Shown here: one piece after another, positions 7,657-10,887 of the stretch | Layout of the letters: each line of letters begins with the position of its first letter | Numbering within the stretch: position 1 is the stretch's first letter | Assembly: GCA_017646945.1 (NCBI GenBank) | Contig: JAGCLN010000167.1 | Coordinates: 1 to 10,887 of the forward strand | Origin: Clostridia bacterium | GTDB taxonomy: Bacteria; Bacillota; Clostridia; Christensenellales; Borkfalkiaceae | Reading direction: 5' to 3' | DNA length: 10,887 bases | Program-made: the position numbers and the translations under genes | Notes under the pieces: generated by a model | What the model was told of the DNA's origin: nothing | Database searches by the model: none | Seen by the model: the letters and a program-made list of their open reading frames with translations, nothing else

Positions 7657-7685
7657 ATTATAAATAAACTTTTTTTGTTTGTCAA
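7657..7685 (-). promoter_or_regulatory. Perfect-consensus promoter of glnN
   Basis: On the - strand, TTGACA (7685-7680) and TATAAT (7662-7657) both match the housekeeping consensus at all six positions, with the ideal 17-nt spacer. Transcription should start near 7650, leaving a leader of about 28 nt, too short for a riboswitch. This implies strong basal expression unless a repressor intervenes. Confidence 0.88.
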
Positions 7686-7764
7686 CGGAAATACAGGGGT
7701 AAACGGCGATTATATTAACTATTTTTTATGTAATAAAACTTTTCAAAAAACCATAGAAATAACT

Positions 7765-8454
7765 ATGCGGTTTATATTTAACTTTCAACTCAAAGTCTTA
7801 TCTGTCGTTTTGGCGGTTGTTTTCGGACTTGGTATCGTTATGAGCGTATGCTTTGTAAAAGCTTCTAAATCGAGCAGAGTTTTGACCGTTGTAATAGATG
7901 CTGGGCACGGCGGAATCGACGGTGGCGCATCGGGAGTTATAACGGGCGTAAAAGAAGCGGAAATCAACCTATTGGTCGCTAAATCGCTAAAAAACCTATA
8001 TGAAACTAACGGCTATCAAGTGGTTATGACAAGGTGTGATAGCGATGGGCTTTACGGTACTACCGAGCCGGGTTTTAAAAAGCGTGATTTGGAAAAAAGA
8101 ATTGAAATTATCAACTCGTCAAACGCCGATTTTTTAATATCTATTCACCTAAACACTTACTCGTCTAAAAGTCGCCGTGGCGCGCAGGCGTTTTTCAAAA
8201 AAGGCAACGCTTTGAGCGAAAGACTTGCAAAGCGTATCCAAGGCAGAATAAACGGGTTGGGTGTCGTGCCGAGAACGTACGATGCGCTCGGTGGCGACTA
8301 TTATCTTTTGAACGAAAGCAAGATGCCGTCGGTAATAGTAGAGTGCGGGTTTTTATCAAGCCCCGAAGACGAAAAACTTTTGCTCAGCGAAGATTTTAGG
8401 CAAAAAATGGCTATGGCGATATTCGGCGGTAGCATAGACGCGATGCTCTTGTAG
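7765..8454 (+). CDS. cwlD: N-acetylmuramoyl-L-alanine amidase, membrane-anchored (CwlD-like)
   Basis: This zinc amidase (Amidase_3 family) cleaves the bond between N-acetylmuramic acid and L-alanine in peptidoglycan. From the ATG at 7765 it has 229 aa: a short basic N-terminus, one hydrophobic membrane segment or uncleaved signal (about 9-31), then the catalytic domain. Zinc ligands are His48 in DAGHGG, Glu64 in the GVKEAEINL segment and His128 in SIHLN; Glu193 in VECGFLSSPED is the catalytic acid. Length and layout match Bacillus CwlD (237 aa), which makes muramic delta-lactam in spore cortex, but a general cell-wall role is possible. A longer reading from TTG at 7675 overlaps the glnN promoter and adds 30 residues without homology, so I prefer the ATG. 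No clear ribosome binding site precedes it. It is a single-gene unit ending in a terminator. Confidence 0.85.
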   Translation: MRFIFNFQLKVLSVVLAVVFGLGIVMSVCFVKASKSSRVLTVVIDAGHGGIDGGASGVITGVKEAEINLLVAKSLKNLYETNGYQVVMTRCDSDGLYGTTEPGFKKRDLEKRIEIINSSNADFLISIHLNTYSSKSRRGAQAFFKKGNALSERLAKRIQGRINGLGVVPRTYDALGGDYYLLNESKMPSVIVECGFLSSPEDEKLLLSEDFRQKMAMAIFGGSIDAMLL

Positions 8455-8461
8455 TATAAGT

Positions 8462-8494
8462 TCGCTTTTACCTTTTAGGTAAGGGCGATTTTTT
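8462..8494 (+). terminator. Intrinsic terminator of the amidase gene
   Basis: TCGCTTTTACC (8462-8472) pairs with GGTAAGGGCGA (8478-8488) to form an 11-bp stem with two G-U pairs and a 5-nt loop, followed by six Ts (8489-8494). It lies 7 nt after the stop codon, so the downstream mrnC operon needs its own promoter. Confidence 0.92.
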
Positions 8495-8507
8495 GTTGAA
8501 ATAATAG

Positions 8508-8536
8508 TTGTAAAGTATAAAAAATTATGCTATACT
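8508..8536 (+). promoter_or_regulatory. Promoter of mrnC-rlmB-dnaX
   Basis: TTGTAA (8508-8513) and TATACT (8531-8536) are separated by exactly 17 nt and match the housekeeping consensus at four or five positions each. The predicted start, near 8543, is only about 4 nt before the mrnC ATG at 8547, so the transcript should have almost no leader. Confidence 0.78.
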
Positions 8537-8546
8537 AAAACCGTAT

Positions 8547-8957
8547 ATGTTTAACTTAAGCGATAAACTTTCAAAAAATACGGCAAGGCAGTTAAGCCCC
8601 ATCACTTTAGCCTTCGTTGGCGATGCCGTTTATACTCTTTTCGTAAGGGAAAAAATCGTGTTTGAAAACGACCTTAAAGGTGCGGAACTCAACCGCCGTA
8701 CTTCATTAGAAGTAAAGGCGACTGCTCAGGCTAAGTTTATAGATAAAATTATGCACCTATTAACCGAAGAAGAGATTGAAATTTTCAAGCGCGCAAGAAA
8801 CACTAAGAAGAACACTCGCGCAAAGTCGGCAACCGTATGCGAGTACAATAAGTCCACGGGTTTTGAAGCGTTAGTTGGGTACTTGTACGTAATAGGTGAG
8901 ATTGACAGGTTGAATTTTTTACTAAACGCAGGAGATAACGATGAAGATAATAGGTAA
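8547..8957 (+). CDS. mrnC: Mini-ribonuclease III
   Basis: Mini-III is an RNase III-like endonuclease without a double-stranded-RNA-binding domain; in Bacillus it trims the ends of 23S rRNA precursors. The 136 residues match the family length (B. subtilis 143 aa). Visible motifs: LAFVGDAVY (21-29) with catalytic Asp26, KRARNTKKNTRAKSAT (81-96), and GFEALVGYLY (105-114) with catalytic Glu107. No Shine-Dalgarno sequence precedes the ATG. An in-frame TAA at 8511 with no ATG, GTG or TTG after it rules out an upstream start, and the -10 box lies only 10 nt away, so translation is probably from a leaderless mRNA. The 3' end overlaps rlmB by 17 nt. The usual Firmicutes neighbour cysS is absent upstream. 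Confidence 0.94.
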   Translation: MFNLSDKLSKNTARQLSPITLAFVGDAVYTLFVREKIVFENDLKGAELNRRTSLEVKATAQAKFIDKIMHLLTEEEIEIFKRARNTKKNTRAKSATVCEYNKSTGFEALVGYLYVIGEIDRLNFLLNAGDNDEDNR

Positions 8958-9663
8958 AAACGCAGTAGCGGAACTTATAAAAACCGATAAAACGGTAGAT
9001 AAAATTTTAGTTCAAAACGGTCTTCGTGACGATGAGTCGAGAAACTTAGTTAAGAACGCGAAAAACAGGGGTTACAAAGTTCAGTTTGCAGAAAAAGCCG
9101 TTCTTGATAAAGAGTGCGAATCAAAGCGCCACCAAGGTTTTATCGCTTACACTTCGGACTTTGTTTATACTGATTTTGACGAACTTGTTTCCGCTTTACA
9201 AGAAAACGAAAACGCTTTCTTGGTAGTGGCAGACGGGATTGAAGACCCGCATAATTTGGGCAGTATTATAAGGGTGTGCGAGTGCGCCGGCGTTAACGGT
9301 TTAGTTATCGGCAAGCATCGTAGCGCGCAAGTTACCGATAGCGTTATGAGAATAAGCGAAGGTAGCGCAAACCACCTTAAAATCGCAAGGGTTGTAAACA
9401 TAAACTCGGCTATTGATAAGATTAAAAGCGCAGGGCTTTGGACTTTCGCTTTGGAACTTGGCGGTAGCGATATTTATAAAACCGATTTAAAAGGTAAACT
9501 TTGTTTAGTTATCGGCGGTGAAGATACCGGCGTTAACAAACTTACCAAAGAAAAGTGCGATGGAATAATCACTATTCCTATGAGTGGCAAGGTAAATTCG
9601 CTCAACGCGTCGGTTGCGCTCGGCGTGGGCGTATTTGAAGCTGTTCGCCAAAGAAAACAATAA
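8941..9663 (+). CDS. rlmB: 23S rRNA 2'-O-ribose methyltransferase, RlmB/TrmH family
   Basis: This SPOUT-class enzyme uses S-adenosylmethionine; the RlmB branch methylates G2251 in the 23S rRNA P-loop. The 240 aa comprise an N-terminal substrate-binding domain (about 1-75; KIIGKNAVAELI at the start) and the knotted catalytic domain. Motif 1 is DGIEDPHNLGSIIR (98-111) with Asn105 and Arg111, motif 2 is LVIGGEDTGVNKL (189-201) with Glu194, and motif 3 is IPMSGKVNSLNASVA (212-226) with Asn222. Loop 2 reads GGEDTGV rather than the common GxEGKG, a mild variation. AGGAGA at 8930-8935, inside mrnC, sets the start, so the two should be translationally coupled. Both products act on 23S rRNA. RlmB is the likeliest assignment; another TrmH-family rRNA or tRNA 2'-O-methylase cannot be excluded. 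Confidence 0.88.
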   Translation: MKIIGKNAVAELIKTDKTVDKILVQNGLRDDESRNLVKNAKNRGYKVQFAEKAVLDKECESKRHQGFIAYTSDFVYTDFDELVSALQENENAFLVVADGIEDPHNLGSIIRVCECAGVNGLVIGKHRSAQVTDSVMRISEGSANHLKIARVVNINSAIDKIKSAGLWTFALELGGSDIYKTDLKGKLCLVIGGEDTGVNKLTKEKCDGIITIPMSGKVNSLNASVALGVGVFEAVRQRKQ

Positions 9664-9679
9664 GTCAAGGGAGAAAAAG

Positions 9680-10887
9680 ATGGCATATCTTGCATTATAC
9701 AGGCGTTTCCGCCCGAGCGGTTTTGAATCGGTAATCGGTCAAGATGCGATTGTAAAAACGCTAACTAATCAAATAATGACGGATAAGATAGGGCACGCGT
9801 ACCTTTTTTGCGGAGCAAGGGGTACGGGTAAGACTTCCCTTGCAAAAATTTTCGCAAAGGCTGTTAACTGTTTAGAAAGCGTTAACGGTTCGCCTTGCGG
9901 TAAATGTTCGGTATGCAAGGCATTGCAAGACCCGTCTAACGTTGATATTATAGAAATGGACGCTGCGTCTAACAACAAAGTTGAAAACGTTAGAGATATA
10001 AGAGAAAGCGTTCAATATCCCCCCGTTTCAGGCAAGTATAAGGTTTATATTATAGACGAAGTTCATATGCTTACCACCGAAGCGTTCAACGCGCTTTTAA
10101 AAACGCTTGAAGAACCGCCAAAGCATGCAATCTTTATATTAGCAACAACCGAATCACATAAACTTCCCGCGACTATACTTTCGCGTTGTATGAGATTTGA
10201 TTTTAAACTTATCCCCACTAAGAAAATAGCGGAACTTATCGCTAATATCTATGACGAAGTTGGCAAAACTTACGATATGGAAGCGGTTAACTTAATAGCA
10301 AAATCGGGTGAAGGTAGCGTTAGAGACGCGCTTTCCGTTGCCGACCTTTGCGTAAGTTACGGTCAAGGAAAACTGACTTATAGCGACGTTTTAACCGTTT
10401 TAGGCTCAACTGACCTTGGTAAGATTGACGGGCTTATTAAAGCGGTGTTCGAAGGGGATACGGGTAGCGTTTTAACTTTTACGGACGAACTTTCCACGCT
10501 TGGTAAATCGATAGGTCTTTTGTCAAAAGACGTGGTTAATTATTTAAGGGATATAACCGTTATAAAAACGGCTAAGAACGCCAAGGATATTCTTGCGCTT
10601 CCTGATGATAGGTATTTGGCAATGAAACAAGTTGCCGATATGGTTGACGGGCATAGAATACTAAGATGCAACGAAATTTTATCTTCTATTGAAACTTCGC
10701 TTAGATATTCAACTCAACCGAGAGCGGTGCTTGAAACCGCGCTCATAAAGGCAAGTATGCCTGACGTTGATTATAATATAGACGCACTTTTATCACGCAT
10801 CAAAGTGCTTGAAGAAAAACTTGCAAACTTTGAATTAAACGGCGTTACCAAAACGGTCGTAGAAGAAAAAGTCGTTAAAAAGGTAGA
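9680..10887 (+). CDS. dnaX: DNA polymerase III subunit gamma/tau, N-terminal part (3' end outside window)
   Basis: DnaX is the ATPase of the clamp loader that places the sliding clamp at replication forks. The frame is open from ATG 9680 to the window end (402 complete codons). AAGGGAG at 9667-9673, 6 nt upstream, fixes the start. Visible features: the N-terminal LYRRFRP (6-12), Walker A GARGTGKT (45-52), four zinc cysteines (64, 73, 76, 79), Walker B VYIIDEVHM (122-130), sensor 1 LATTESHKLP (154-163), the SRC motif (168-170) with arginine finger Arg169, and sensor 2 GEGSVRDALS. The lid and collar domains follow, and the last residues enter the variable region before the tau tail. It lies 16 nt after rlmB, in the same operon. 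The residue before Walker A's Arg is Ala rather than the usual Pro or Thr, a minor change. Confidence 0.96.
   Translation, partial: MAYLALYRRFRPSGFESVIGQDAIVKTLTNQIMTDKIGHAYLFCGARGTGKTSLAKIFAKAVNCLESVNGSPCGKCSVCKALQDPSNVDIIEMDAASNNKVENVRDIRESVQYPPVSGKYKVYIIDEVHMLTTEAFNALLKTLEEPPKHAIFILATTESHKLPATILSRCMRFDFKLIPTKKIAELIANIYDEVGKTYDMEAVNLIAKSGEGSVRDALSVADLCVSYGQGKLTYSDVLTVLGSTDLGKIDGLIKAVFEGDTGSVLTFTDELSTLGKSIGLLSKDVVNYLRDITVIKTAKNAKDILALPDDRYLAMKQVADMVDGHRILRCNEILSSIETSLRYSTQPRAVLETALIKASMPDVDYNIDALLSRIKVLEEKLANFELNGVTKTVVEEKVVKKV

Noticed and set aside
7675..7764. Longer amidase reading from TTG at 7675
   Set aside because: The extra 30 residues have no recognisable similarity, overlap the glnN -35 box and lack a ribosome binding site. 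The ATG at 7765 is followed directly by a typical basic and hydrophobic N-terminus.
10874..10882. GTT AAA AAG in dnaX as a programmed -1 frameshift site producing gamma
   Set aside because: It is T AAA AAG, not the canonical A AAA AAG heptamer, so slippage of the first lysine tRNA would mispair. The downstream stem-loop region lies outside the window.

Overview
The window looks like chromosomal housekeeping DNA from a moderately AT-rich, low-GC Gram-positive bacterium, most likely an anaerobic member of the Clostridia. The grounds are the gene set (type III glutamine synthetase, Mini-RNase III, a CwlD-type amidase, a clostridial-style aconitase), strong GGAG-type ribosome binding sites and compact intrinsic terminators. 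No mobile element, CRISPR array, tRNA, rRNA or phage gene is visible, and I found no multi-gene system that looks undescribed.

Left part (1-1900, + strand): the 3' end of aconitase is followed after 18 nt by a eukaryotic-type NADP-dependent isocitrate dehydrogenase. Together they convert citrate to 2-oxoglutarate. The pair ends in a hairpin terminator shared with the convergent gene to its right.

Middle (1900-7700, - strand): reading right to left, a perfect-consensus promoter drives type III glutamine synthetase (glnN), then serC and serA, which overlap by one base (TAATG). SerA and SerC make phosphoserine. SerC consumes glutamate and returns 2-oxoglutarate, and GlnN consumes glutamate, so this half of the window centres on glutamate and 2-oxoglutarate. 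After a terminator comes a separately promoted CofE/F420 gamma-glutamyl-ligase-family gene, whose substrate in this organism is unclear.

Right part (7700-10887, + strand): a membrane-anchored N-acetylmuramoyl-L-alanine amidase (CwlD-like) ends in a strong terminator. A second promoter then drives mrnC-rlmB-dnaX. Mini-III and RlmB both act on 23S rRNA; dnaX (clamp loader) runs off the window. The mrnC promoter lies so close to the ATG that its mRNA should be nearly leaderless.

The points most worth checking are the complete absence of the tetranucleotide GATC from all 10,887 bases, a Tyr at a position that is normally an active-site Asp in the aconitase, the leaderless-looking mrnC, an inverted repeat at the predicted start site of the CofE-like gene, and the unknown substrate of that ligase.
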